A stretch of 22,214 nucleotides of DNA, from the NCBI GenBank assembly GCA_005893365.1, contig VBPB01000032.1, forward strand, positions 3,007-25,220, written 5' to 3'. Shown piece by piece: positions 13,958-21,288 of the stretch (positions are counted from its first letter, which is position 1; the number at the start of each line of letters is the position of its first letter). This DNA is from Candidatus Eiseniibacteriota bacterium. GTDB taxonomy: Bacteria > Eisenbacteria > RBG-16-71-46. The notes under the pieces were generated by a model. The model worked only from the letters and a program-made list of their open reading frames with translations. It searched no databases and was not told the DNA's origin. The translations under genes and the position numbers were made by a program.

Positions 13958-15385
13958 TCAGCCCCTGGTCCGCGACCCGCCCCGCGAGTCCGGCGCGCGC
14001 CCCGGGTCCGCGGGCCGCGATTCGCGCGATCGCTCGCCACCCCGCGACTCGCGCGGGTGGTCGTCCCGCGGGCGCTCGTAGCGCGGCGTGCGCTCGTCGC
14101 GCGGCGTGCGTTCGCCGCCCGGCGCGCGCGGCTGGTAGCGCTGGCGCTCGGGCGGCCGGCCCTCGTCGCCGCGCGAGGGCCGCAGTGCCCCCCGGTCGCG
14201 GGGGTTGGCGCCCCGCCACGGCTCGCGCGCTTCCTGGGGATCCCCGGTCCGCTCGCGCGGCGGCAGCGGCTCGACGTTGGGCCGCCCACGCTCCGAGTCC
14301 GGCCGGCGCCAGACCACCCCACCCTCGCGGGGCGCCAGCTGGCGCGGCAGCGGACCGAGGTTGCGCCCGACCAGGCCGGCCACGCGGCCGCCGTCCCGGC
14401 GCGACGCCGGATCGCGGAAGAATCCCGGGGGCGCCTGCCGCCCCTGCAGGCGGGCGCTCAGGTCCTTGAACTTGGACGGCGCGACGTAGCCCGGGGGCGG
14501 ATCCGACTTGTAGCGGACCAGGTGCTTACCCCACATCGAATCCCACCGCCGCCAACCATCCCACGACGAGAAGCAGGCGTGGTCGAGGAAGTACGGGCGG
14601 TAATGGGGCGGGCAGTTCTGGCGCACGACGAAATTGTAGTAGGGCACGGTGCCGAACCAGTAGCCGGGGCCCCAGCCCCAGCCCCAGTTGACCCGCAGGT
14701 CGATGACCGAGCAGTCCGCGTAGTAGGGGTCGAAGCCCGACCACCACGCCCAGCGACCGGGACGGTGGCAGTCGTAGCAGAGGTAGCGCGGATAGCGGAC
14801 CTCGTTGTGGACGTAGTACGTGGCGTAGCTGGTCCCGAACCCGTCGGGATCCTGGGCGTCGTTCAGGACGCGGCGGCGGATGCGCTCCATCGCCACGAAG
14901 GGATCGCCGACGATGCGTCCCTCGGCGGTGATGCCCTCCTCGTCGTCGCGCGCGCCCTCGTAGCCCACCTGCTCGGCCTGCATGTCGTAGGGCCGCAGGT
15001 ACCATGGCAGCTCGCGGAACGCGTCGCGCGAGGCGATGGCGACCACGTAGCACTGCCCCACCGGGCCATCGACCACCAGATCGACGTTCGCCCGCTCGGG
15101 CGGGACCCGGTAGGTCTGGCGGCCCTCCACGTATCCCGTGCTCCCGCGGTAGGGATAGAGCAGCCGCACGCCGCCCTCGGCGTCGATCTCGTAGACCAGC
15201 AGATAGGCGTCGTCCGAGGCGCGCGCCTGGACCTCGATCCGCTGACCGGGCTGATAGACCGCGTCGTCCCCCCGATCCGTCCACACCTCGACGCCCAGCC
15301 CCCGCGCACACGCCGGCGGCGGCGGCCACGCCAGCAGGGCGACGGTGGCCAGCGCCGTCACACTCGACCACCCACGCGCATTCAT
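13958..15385 (-). CDS. Exported DUF4384 protein with CYDCH motif and disordered Arg-rich tail
   Basis: A 475-residue exported protein. A signal peptide (about 1-28) leads into a DUF4384 beta domain (about 30-125; VEVWTDRGDDAVYQPGQRIEV, DAYLLVYEIDAEGGVRLLYP), a fold often found in surface or envelope proteins. The centre (about 190-300) is rich in Tyr and Trp and carries CYDCH (203-207), a c-type-heme-like CXXCH, then FDPYYADC (218-225) and further Cys at 258 and 271. Residues about 320-475 are a low-complexity, Arg/Pro/Glu/Gly-rich tail, probably disordered. Its ATG overlaps the stop of the preceding lipoprotein gene by 4 nt (ATGA), implying translational coupling, and that protein shares the CYDCH...FDPYY..C motif. 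Whether heme, metal or disulfides are involved is not known. Confidence 0.82.
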   Translation of the reverse strand: MNARGWSSVTALATVALLAWPPPPACARGLGVEVWTDRGDDAVYQPGQRIEVQARASDDAYLLVYEIDAEGGVRLLYPYRGSTGYVEGRQTYRVPPERANVDLVVDGPVGQCYVVAIASRDAFRELPWYLRPYDMQAEQVGYEGARDDEEGITAEGRIVGDPFVAMERIRRRVLNDAQDPDGFGTSYATYYVHNEVRYPRYLCYDCHRPGRWAWWSGFDPYYADCSVIDLRVNWGWGWGPGYWFGTVPYYNFVVRQNCPPHYRPYFLDHACFSSWDGWRRWDSMWGKHLVRYKSDPPPGYVAPSKFKDLSARLQGRQAPPGFFRDPASRRDGGRVAGLVGRNLGPLPRQLAPREGGVVWRRPDSERGRPNVEPLPPRERTGDPQEAREPWRGANPRDRGALRPSRGDEGRPPERQRYQPRAPGGERTPRDERTPRYERPRDDHPRESRGGERSRESRPADPGRAPDSRGGSRTRG

Positions 15386-15903
15386 GAGTTGCCTCCCGGC
15401 AAGGTGGAACGCGACTCGACGTCGCGGGGGCCCTTGCGCTCGTCGCCCTTCGAGTCCTTCGTCTTACCCCGTTCGTGCCGGGGCTTCTCCCGATCCCGGG
15501 GCTTCCGGCCGGACGTTCGGTCCGGGCGGGGCTTCGCCTTCATCTCCTCACGCCAGGTCTCGTAGTCCCTCGGCTCGCGATAGCGGGGCTCGGCCCGGTA
15601 GCCGTCGCGGTAGCGGTAGCGGCCGTAGTCGGGATGATCCCGTTTGATGCGCACGTAGCGGTCGCGATAGACGACGACCGTGCGGGGATGCTCCGGCCAG
15701 TGGTACCGGAAGCCGTAGCCCATGCAGTAGTCGTAGTACGGGTCGAAGTACCGGTAGCCATGGCAGTCGTAGCAGAAGTACGACGCGTCGGGACGGGTCC
15801 GGGGGCTGTAGCGCGCCGAGACCGCTTCGGTCCGGAACCCGTAGGCGCAGCCGCCCAGGGCCAGCAGGCCCAGGGCGACCGCTCCCCACCTGGTCGCGCG
15901 CAT
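15382..15903 (-). CDS. Small lipoprotein with CYDCH...FDPYYDYC motif
   Basis: A 173-residue lipoprotein: the signal peptide ends in the lipobox LALGGC, lipidated Cys19. The mature part opens with a Cys cluster, SYFCYDCHGYRYFDPYYDYC (41-60), followed by Tyr/Arg-rich sequence and a highly charged Lys/Arg/Asp/Glu tail (about 95-173), likely disordered. The Cys cluster aligns with residues 202-225 of the downstream DUF4384 protein, where a five-residue insertion separates CYDCH from FDPYY. CYDCH fits the CXXCH heme-attachment pattern but could also bind zinc or form disulfides. It starts 9 bp after the FN3 lipoprotein stop and overlaps the next gene by 4 nt, so the three form an operon. I do not recognise a named family; its function is unknown. 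Confidence 0.8.
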   Translation of the reverse strand: MRATRWGAVALGLLALGGCAYGFRTEAVSARYSPRTRPDASYFCYDCHGYRYFDPYYDYCMGYGFRYHWPEHPRTVVVYRDRYVRIKRDHPDYGRYRYRDGYRAEPRYREPRDYETWREEMKAKPRPDRTSGRKPRDREKPRHERGKTKDSKGDERKGPRDVESRSTLPGGNS

Positions 15904-15912
15904 GGTCCCACC

Positions 15913-16740
15913 TCAGCGAATCCAGGTGATGGGCCGGCGCCCGACCACCGCCGGGCGCGCGGGCCGCGCCTTGAGCTCGGGATTGCCGGTCGCCACCTGG
16001 TAGGCCCAGTCGAAGTCCACGATCGGCCGACCGACCGTCGGGATGATGAACCGGTTGACCCGGAACTTCGCGTAGTTGCCGTCCGGGGTCCGGACCACGT
16101 AGCAGTGGCCGACGATCAACTCGACCGAGCCGCTCGGCGACCAGCCCGCGCTGGGGGCGAAGTCTACGGCATCCAGGCTGCTGGCGTACCCCGCATCCTG
16201 GATGTCGCCGGTGAGCGGGACGAACATCTGGGACACCGAGCCGTTGTCGCCATAGAACATGTCGGTGAGCGGATCGTCCCAGGCGCGGACCCGCTCTCCC
16301 GCGAAGTCCCAGCCGGCGTTCGCCGGGCTGGTCAGGAAGCTCAGGAGCTCAGCACCGGTGCCCTCGGGGCGCGGGGTGTCGAAGACGGTGTCGTAGCTCA
16401 GGTCGCTCTCGTTCCCCGCGGCGTCGAGGGCGGCGACCGCGAAGTAGCGGGTCTGCCCGTTGGTGAGGCCGGTCACGGTGAAGGCGGTGCCCGCGGTCGA
16501 GCCGACGCGGGTGTACGGGCAATCGTGCCCGCTCGCGCACGGGGCCTCGTAGACGCGGTACCCGGCCACGTCGGCCTCGGTGTTGGCGAGCCAGCTCAGG
16601 TCGACGGCGTGGTCCCCGGTCACGCTGCGGAAGCCGCGGGGCGCGGCCGGCGGGGATAGGTCGCGCGGGGCGCTCAGATCGTCGCGGCAGCCGCTCAGCG
16701 CCGCGAGGGCGAGGATCGGGATGAACCAGCGGGCGCGCAT
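15913..16740 (-). CDS. FN3-domain lipoprotein with a possible HmuY-like C-terminal domain
   Basis: A 275-residue exported lipoprotein, the first gene of the operon. It has a lipobox LAALSGC (Cys18), a fibronectin type III domain (about 30-125; PPAAPRGFRSVTG, VDLSWLANTEADVAGYRVYEA, RYFAVAALDAAGNES), and a C-terminal domain (about 130-275) with VGHCYVVRTPDGNYAKFRVNRF and VDFDWAYQVATGNPEL. The latter resembles the 'xxYxxKTxDGxYAKxxV...' strands of HmuY-type heme-binding proteins of the FCB group; this is recalled similarity and has not been tested. A frame extends upstream, but the ATG at 16740 is chosen because ggaggagg lies 9 nt before it and the lipoprotein signal begins there. Direct repeats gtccgaatc at 16761 and 16774 lie just upstream. 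FN3 domains commonly mediate surface adhesion. Confidence 0.8.
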   Translation of the reverse strand: MRARWFIPILALAALSGCRDDLSAPRDLSPPAAPRGFRSVTGDHAVDLSWLANTEADVAGYRVYEAPCASGHDCPYTRVGSTAGTAFTVTGLTNGQTRYFAVAALDAAGNESDLSYDTVFDTPRPEGTGAELLSFLTSPANAGWDFAGERVRAWDDPLTDMFYGDNGSVSQMFVPLTGDIQDAGYASSLDAVDFAPSAGWSPSGSVELIVGHCYVVRTPDGNYAKFRVNRFIIPTVGRPIVDFDWAYQVATGNPELKARPARPAVVGRRPITWIR

Positions 16741-17293
16741 GGGAAGCCCTCCTCCGAAGTGTCCGAATCCGTGGTCCGAATCACGGAGGCGAAGGGCAAT
16801 CGACATGCCACGCGCCGAACGCATGGCCGCGGTGCTTGGGCGCCCGACCAACCGGCTGTGCGCGAACCGGTTCGAGGCGCGGGCGGACCCGGCGGGGCGG
16901 CGAGCGAGGCTCAGGCGGTGTGCGGGCGCGACGCAGGGGTGGGGCGCGTGCGCCACAGCGGCAGAAAAAACAGGACACCGGCCAGATGACTCGCGGCCAG
17001 AACCGGAACATCCCCCAGTGCTTGGCTAGACCGCGACTGACCGGTGTCCTGAATCCCTGCGAGTCCGGAAGCGGATGGCTCGGCTGTGCTGGACCGGGTC
17101 TATCTCGGAAACCGCCGCGCCGACATCCCGCTCCGGGCCCGAATCACAGGGAACCGACTGGTTCGCTTCTCCAGGCTAGCCGGTCGCTCAGGCAGGTGCG
17201 TTAGTCGAGATGACCGGGGCTCGTACCCTCGTCCTGCGCCAGAACGGAACCGGCTAGCCCAGATGCCACGTGTTCGACTTCTCATCTGCTGGT

Positions 17294-17339
17294 GCTGCTT
17301 TGCTGGAGGTCCCCCCCTCCGCTGACAGCAGAAAGCAGC
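17294..17339. repeat. Intergenic hairpin with gctgcttt / aaagcagc arms
   Basis: An 8-bp stem (gctgcttt with aaagcagc) continues, after a 2-nt bulge, as gctg/cagc and then gagg/cctc around a C-rich loop. It is a plausible RNA fold in the intergenic region, with no evident link to either neighbouring gene. Confidence 0.4.
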
Positions 17340-17476
17340 CGGTGTGCCATCATCGGCGGCGTGGATGAGAAAGCCCACAAGTTAATGGGCCGCAACGGAC
17401 TGACGCTGGAGATCCGTCGTCCGTCATCGTGACTCCGACCCGGCCTCCGGGGCCCATAACCGAAACAAATATGAGA

Positions 17477-17514
17477 GCCCACGGCGGGAGCGCGTAACCC
17501 TCCTACCCGTGGGC
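17477..17514 (-). terminator. Terminator-like hairpin downstream of the sigma-54 regulator
   Basis: The arms gcccacgg and ccgtgggc pair around a 22-nt loop with a small inner ggag/ctcc stem. On the minus strand it is followed by the T-rich tctcatatttgtttc, and it lies about 70 bp after the regulator stop. This is the best intrinsic terminator candidate in the window. Confidence 0.5.
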
Positions 17515-17581
17515 GCTTGGTTATAAAATTGTTTGTCGATATTCGTGACAGGACTTTGACGATTCCGGGGAGCCGGGGAGG

Positions 17582-20500
17582 TCAGACGGCCCGGCGGCGC
17601 TCGATCTTGAGGGTCCGGATCTTGGCGAGGAGCGTCGGGTAGCTCAAGCCCAGCTCGCGGGCCGCGCGCGCCTTGTTCCAGCGCACCCGCTCGAGCGCCT
17701 CGGCGATCATCCGGCGCTCGAGCATCGCCACGTTCGAGCGCAGCGCCCGGCCCGCGGTCCGGTGGGGCTCGGAGGTCGAGGCCTCGCGCAGCTCGTCGGG
17801 CAGCAGCGCCAGCCCGAGCACGTCGCCCTCGTCGGCCAGCACCACCATGCGCTTGACCGCCTTCTCCAGCTCGCGGACGTTGCCGCGCCATTCGCTCTCG
17901 AGGAACACCCGCACGACCTCGGGGCCGAATCCCTTGAGCGGCTTCTCCATCTGGCGCGAGAACACGGTGAGGAAGTGCTGGGCCAGGACCGGGATGTCCT
18001 CGCGCCGCTCACGCAGCGCCGGCACGCGCACCGTGATGTCGTTGAGGCGGTAGAAGAGGTCCTCGAGGAACCGGCCGTCCTTGATGCGGTCGCGCAGGTC
18101 GCAGCCGGTGGCACAGATGACCCGCGCGTTGACGCTGCGGCTGCGGGTGGCGCCCACCGGCCGGATCTCGCCGCGGTCGAGCACGTGGAGCAGCTTGGCC
18201 TGGACCGACTCCGGGACCTTCTCGATCTCGTCCAGGAAGATGGTGCCGCCGTCGGCCTCCTCGAACAGGCCGGTCTTGTCGCGCAGCGCCCCGGTGAAGG
18301 CACCATGCACGTAGCCGAACAGCTCGCTCTCGAGCAACTGCTCGGGGAGGGCGGCGCAGTTGACCTGGACGAACTCCCGGTCGCGGCGGTTCGACATCTC
18401 GTGCACCACCTGCGCCAGCAAGCCCTTGCCGGTGCCGGTCTCGCCCATGAACAGCACGGTGGCCGAGCTGTCGCCCACCTTGGAGAGCAGGCTCAGGATC
18501 TCGGACATCTCGCGCGACTGGCAGACCACGCGCTCCATGCCCGGCGTCGGCTTGAGCTGCTGGCGCAGCACCTGGTTCTCCTGGAGCAGCAGCGAGCGCT
18601 GGGCTTCGACGATCGCCACCGCGGCGCTGTTGGCCAGCACGGCGAGCAGGTTGAGCTCGCGCTGCTTGAAGGCGCCGAGCAGGCTGTCGCTGAACCGGTC
18701 CACGTAGACGAGCCCGACCGCCTGCGAGGGGAAGTTGAGCGGCACGCACACCAGCGAGCCCACGCCCTCGAGCGAATCGTGCAGCGCCCCGGCGAAGCGG
18801 GGATCGGCGACCACGCGGCTCGAGAACAGCGGCCCGGCCTCGGCGACGCGGTGGCCGACCATGCTCTCGATGGTCTGGAGGATGCGTCGGGCCCGGTCGC
18901 GGCCGAGGCCGTGCTGGGCGACCACCTCGAGGCGGCGGCCGCTGGGGCTGAACGCCACGAACCCGCGGTCCCCGCCCGAGTGCTCGACCGCGAGCTTGAC
19001 CGCCTGCGCCAGCAGCCCGTCCATGTCCGAGGTGTCGCGGAACAGCCGGTTGGCCTCGTCGAGCGCGCGGAACTCGTTGCAGGTGGAGAGCGAGACCGCC
19101 ACGTACTGCTGCTCCAGCTCGCGCCGCAGGGTCGCGGCGCGCGTCTCGGCGTCGGGATCGCTGGCCTCGCGCAGCCACAGCTCGGCCTGCTCGAGCAGGG
19201 CCACGGCGTGATCGAAGTGCTCGCGCTCGCCCTCGAGCCGCGCCAGCACCAGCATGGCCTCGGCCGCCAGCGGCAGCAGGCCCAGCTCGCGGAACAGCGT
19301 CGCGGCCCGCCGCGCCGCGTCGGCCACCGGATCCAGCGCCACCCGCATGCGCTGCCCCGAGGGCAGCAGCAGCAGCCACTCGCCCCAGGCCGAGAGCGTG
19401 CTCGCCAGCTCGTAGCGCTCGTTGAGCTCCTCGAAGGTGCGGGCCGCCGTGCGGATCTTGAGCTCGAGCCCGACGCTGTTGCCGCGGGTGGCCTCGAGGC
19501 GCCCCAGGGCCCGCTCGCCCACCGCCTGCTCGAGCCGGTCGCCGAGCCGCTCGCAGAGCGAGATGCCGCTCAGCAGATGGCCGAGCGCGTCGTCGGCACG
19601 CCCGAGCTGGAGCAGCGCGATGCCCACGCGGTTCTCGAGCTCCATGACCAGGTCGCCCTGCGGCGCCACCAGCCGCGCGTCCTCGAGCGTCGGCTCGAGC
19701 AGCGCCAGCGCGTCGGCGGCACGGCCGCGGTCCAGCGCCACCTCGGCGGTGAACTCGCGCGCGAGGACGATCTCACGCTGGGCCCCCGCCTGGGTGGCCA
19801 GCTCCAGCGCCCGCCGGAAGTTCTCCTCGGCGACGTCGTACTGGCGCCGGCGGCGCGCCAGGCGCCCGAGCGCCAGGAGCGCCACGGCTTCACCCTGCGG
19901 ATGGCCGGTGTCCCGATAGATCTGCAGGGCGCGCCGGAAGTTCTCCTCGGCCAGGTCCCACTGGCCCAGGTAGTAGCGGATGAGCCCCAGGTTCTGATTG
20001 TGGGCCCCCATGCGGGCGTAGAGGCCGGCGCGCTCGTCGATCCGGATCGCCTGCTCCAAGAACCGGGTCGCCTCGCGCCACTCCCGCAGGTTCTTGTAGA
20101 CCAGCCCGAGGTTGTTGAGGGCGGTGACCAGCCCCTCGTCGTCATCGATGCGCCGGAAGGTCGCGGCCGCGTTCTGCAGCCAGTCGATCGCCTCGACGGC
20201 GGCACCGAGCCGGGCGCAGCAGTAGCCGATCGACACGCCGGCCTGCGCCACGGTGCGGTGATCGTCGGTGTTGCGCAGCACCCGGTAGGCGTGGAGCCCG
20301 TAGCGCCGCGCGCGCCGGTACCGTCCGACCGCCGACAACGTTCGCGCCAGCTCGGCGGCGAGATGGGCCCGCAGGCGCGGATCGCCCAGGCGCCGCGCCC
20401 AGGGCCGCGCCTCGGCGAGCGCCCGCAGCGCCGCCGCGAAATCACCGCGCTGGTAGTACGCGTCCGCCAGCCGCAGGAGGATGCGGCAACGCTCGACCGG

Positions 20501-20659
20501 GGCATCCGCCGACAGCATCGCCAGGGCCGCCGTGTACTCCTCGACGGCGCCCGCGAAGTGGTCGACGGCCAAGTGCAGATCGCCGACCGCCTCGTGCTGC
20601 TGCACGCCTTCCTGGGAAGGCGAGGCATGAGGCGAATCGGGGGGGATCGCTCGATGCAC
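17582..20659 (-). CDS. TPR-GAF sigma-54 enhancer-binding regulator (AAA+, Fis HTH)
   Basis: A 1025-residue activator of sigma-54 RNA polymerase. The first half (about 30-490) is a long array of tetratricopeptide-like helices (for example GLVTALNNLGLVYKNLREWREA and DLAEENFRRALQIYRDTG). A GAF sensor domain follows (about 560-700; DMDGLLAQAVKLAVEHS to AVLANSAAVAIVEAQ). The AAA+ domain has Walker A GETGTGKG (about 736), ESELFGYVHGAFTGA with the intact GAFTGA loop (about 786) that contacts sigma-54, Walker B GGTIFLDEIEK (about 805) and RREDIPVLAQHF. The C-terminus is a Fis-type helix-turn-helix (NKARAARELGLSYPTLLAKI). There is no receiver domain, so it probably senses a ligand (GAF) or a protein or peptide partner (TPR). 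It starts at a GTG with gaggg 7 nt upstream, and a small exported-protein gene precedes it on the same strand. Target genes are not identifiable here. Confidence 0.93.
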   Translation of the reverse strand: MHRAIPPDSPHASPSQEGVQQHEAVGDLHLAVDHFAGAVEEYTAALAMLSADAPVERCRILLRLADAYYQRGDFAAALRALAEARPWARRLGDPRLRAHLAAELARTLSAVGRYRRARRYGLHAYRVLRNTDDHRTVAQAGVSIGYCCARLGAAVEAIDWLQNAAATFRRIDDDEGLVTALNNLGLVYKNLREWREATRFLEQAIRIDERAGLYARMGAHNQNLGLIRYYLGQWDLAEENFRRALQIYRDTGHPQGEAVALLALGRLARRRRQYDVAEENFRRALELATQAGAQREIVLAREFTAEVALDRGRAADALALLEPTLEDARLVAPQGDLVMELENRVGIALLQLGRADDALGHLLSGISLCERLGDRLEQAVGERALGRLEATRGNSVGLELKIRTAARTFEELNERYELASTLSAWGEWLLLLPSGQRMRVALDPVADAARRAATLFRELGLLPLAAEAMLVLARLEGEREHFDHAVALLEQAELWLREASDPDAETRAATLRRELEQQYVAVSLSTCNEFRALDEANRLFRDTSDMDGLLAQAVKLAVEHSGGDRGFVAFSPSGRRLEVVAQHGLGRDRARRILQTIESMVGHRVAEAGPLFSSRVVADPRFAGALHDSLEGVGSLVCVPLNFPSQAVGLVYVDRFSDSLLGAFKQRELNLLAVLANSAAVAIVEAQRSLLLQENQVLRQQLKPTPGMERVVCQSREMSEILSLLSKVGDSSATVLFMGETGTGKGLLAQVVHEMSNRRDREFVQVNCAALPEQLLESELFGYVHGAFTGALRDKTGLFEEADGGTIFLDEIEKVPESVQAKLLHVLDRGEIRPVGATRSRSVNARVICATGCDLRDRIKDGRFLEDLFYRLNDITVRVPALRERREDIPVLAQHFLTVFSRQMEKPLKGFGPEVVRVFLESEWRGNVRELEKAVKRMVVLADEGDVLGLALLPDELREASTSEPHRTAGRALRSNVAMLERRMIAEALERVRWNKARAARELGLSYPTLLAKIRTLKIERRRAV

Positions 20660-20691
20660 GTTCGAACCCTCGTTGTACTGCCACCCTGCTC

Positions 20692-20721
20692 GGCGCCCCG
20701 GTGGTTCGTTCCCGGGGCGCC
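20692..20721 (-). terminator. Perfect 10-bp hairpin between the small exported gene and the regulator
   Basis: The arms ggcgccccgg and ccggggcgcc pair around a 10-nt loop in the 102-bp gap. There is no T-run. It may partly terminate transcription so that the regulator is made at lower levels than the small protein. Confidence 0.45.
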
Positions 20722-20761
20722 CGGTCTTGCAACGATGCGCTTGGTCCGCGCGACCCGACGG

Positions 20762-21094
20762 CTACCGCGCGTTCCTTAGATGCAACGTCGCCCAGATCCT
20801 GCTGGTCCATCGGACCCAATCGGCGAAGTTCGCGATCCTCGTGCCACCCGCCGGCATGACCCGGCGCACGCCCTTGAGTGTAGGTGACGGAGGCGCGATC
20901 CCACCACCGATGTCGGGGTCGCCGGAGTTGATGGTCGTTGCCTGGTCAGGCCCGTCCAACACATTCAGGACCTGTGGACTGAGGATCCCGCTCGCTTCGG
21001 AGCGGGAGGGCATCCCGGCAGCGGCCAACACCACCATGAAGAAGAGGACCAGTGTGATCAGGAGCTTGTTGCCAAGGCGTCTCGTGCTCTGCAC
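20762..21094 (-). CDS. Small exported protein of unknown function
   Basis: A predicted 110-residue protein that I do not recognise. A positively charged start (QSTRRLGNK) is followed by a hydrophobic stretch (LLITLVLFFMVVLAAAG), then a likely signal-peptidase site around SEASG, and a short mature part of about 80 residues rich in Gly, Pro, Asp and Arg (VLNVLDGPDQATTINSGDPD, IAPPSPTLKGVRRVMPAGG). The frame opens at a TTG (21118), but the GTG at 21094 is preferred because ggaggg lies 4 nt before it and it leads directly into the signal peptide. A sigma-70-like promoter lies about 110 bp upstream. It precedes the TPR-GAF sigma-54 regulator on the same strand, suggesting they are linked. The signal peptide, Shine-Dalgarno and promoter support a real gene; no homology supports it. 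Confidence 0.6.
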   Translation of the reverse strand: MQSTRRLGNKLLITLVLFFMVVLAAAGMPSRSEASGILSPQVLNVLDGPDQATTINSGDPDIGGGIAPPSPTLKGVRRVMPAGGTRIANFADWVRWTSRIWATLHLRNAR

Positions 21095-21143
21095 GCTCCC
21101 TCCACGACTGGCGAACAAAGAATGACGTCTAGCCCACGGGGCC

Positions 21144-21160
21144 TGCTTCCCTGCAACCAG
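21144..21160 (-). promoter_or_regulatory. Weak sigma-54-like element upstream of the small exported gene
   Basis: On the minus strand the invariant GG (21157-21158) and GC (21145-21146) are exactly 10 nt apart, but the flanks (TGGTTGC and AAGCA) match the full consensus TGGCACG/TTGCA poorly. It is noted only because a sigma-54 activator gene lies downstream. Confidence 0.2.
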
Positions 21161-21201
21161 GGCTGCTATGAACGGAGGGGACCTGCCAAGAACCTGACAA
21201 G

Positions 21202-21230
21202 AGTATCCGCTGCGTTCGGGGCAGGGTCAA
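21202..21230 (-). promoter_or_regulatory. Candidate sigma-70 promoter of the small exported gene
   Basis: On the minus strand TTGACC (21225-21230), a 17-bp spacer and GATACT (21202-21207). The transcript would begin near 21195, giving a leader of about 100 nt before the GTG, unusually long compared with the other genes in this window. Confidence 0.5.
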
Positions 21231-21288
21231 TCAGGAACCGTTCCGGCCCCGAAGCCCTAGATGCAAGATTGGGATGTCGGCGACGGTC

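Larger units (their letters stand above)
16741..17581. other. 841-bp lower-GC structured intergenic region
   Basis: No convincing gene. Counting several 60-base lines by hand gives roughly 47-63 % GC here, well below the surrounding coding sequence. It holds gtccgaatc direct repeats 13 bp apart (16761-16769, 16774-16782), an inverted repeat aggacaccggccag / ctgaccggtgtcct (16972-16985, 17037-17050, one mismatch), an 11-bp inverted repeat ggctagccggt / accggctagcc (17174-17184, 17249-17259), a hairpin at 17294-17339 and a terminator-like hairpin at 17477-17514. It could hold an RNA or a decayed mobile element; no known RNA family was recognised. Confidence 0.5.

Noticed and set aside
17100..17378. 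92-residue minus-strand open frame in the intergenic gap
   Set aside because: No Shine-Dalgarno, no recognisable domain and an Arg/Ser/Pro-rich composition typical of chance frames.
16860..17430. Possible tRNA, SRP RNA or integron attC site
   Set aside because: A ggttcgag stretch at 16868 lacks a matching cloverleaf; the gttagtc and gttaatg stretches fail the GTTRRRY core; no SRP or RNase P core motif was found.
17255..17431. Short plus-strand open frame ending in KLMGRNGLTLEIRRPSS
   Set aside because: The last 30 residues look protein-like, but there is no credible start or ribosome-binding site, and the upstream part overlaps the 17294-17339 hairpin. It could be a gene remnant; the evidence is too weak to annotate.
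17762..20779. Open frame of about 1000 codons antisense to the sigma-54 regulator
   Set aside because: Low-complexity composition with no motif; the minus-strand frame encodes clear TPR, GAF, AAA+ and Fis domains.
21119..21288. RNA gene between the Ppx gene and the small exported gene
   Set aside because: Only a promoter-like element and weak partial inverted repeats are visible; nothing matches a known RNA class.
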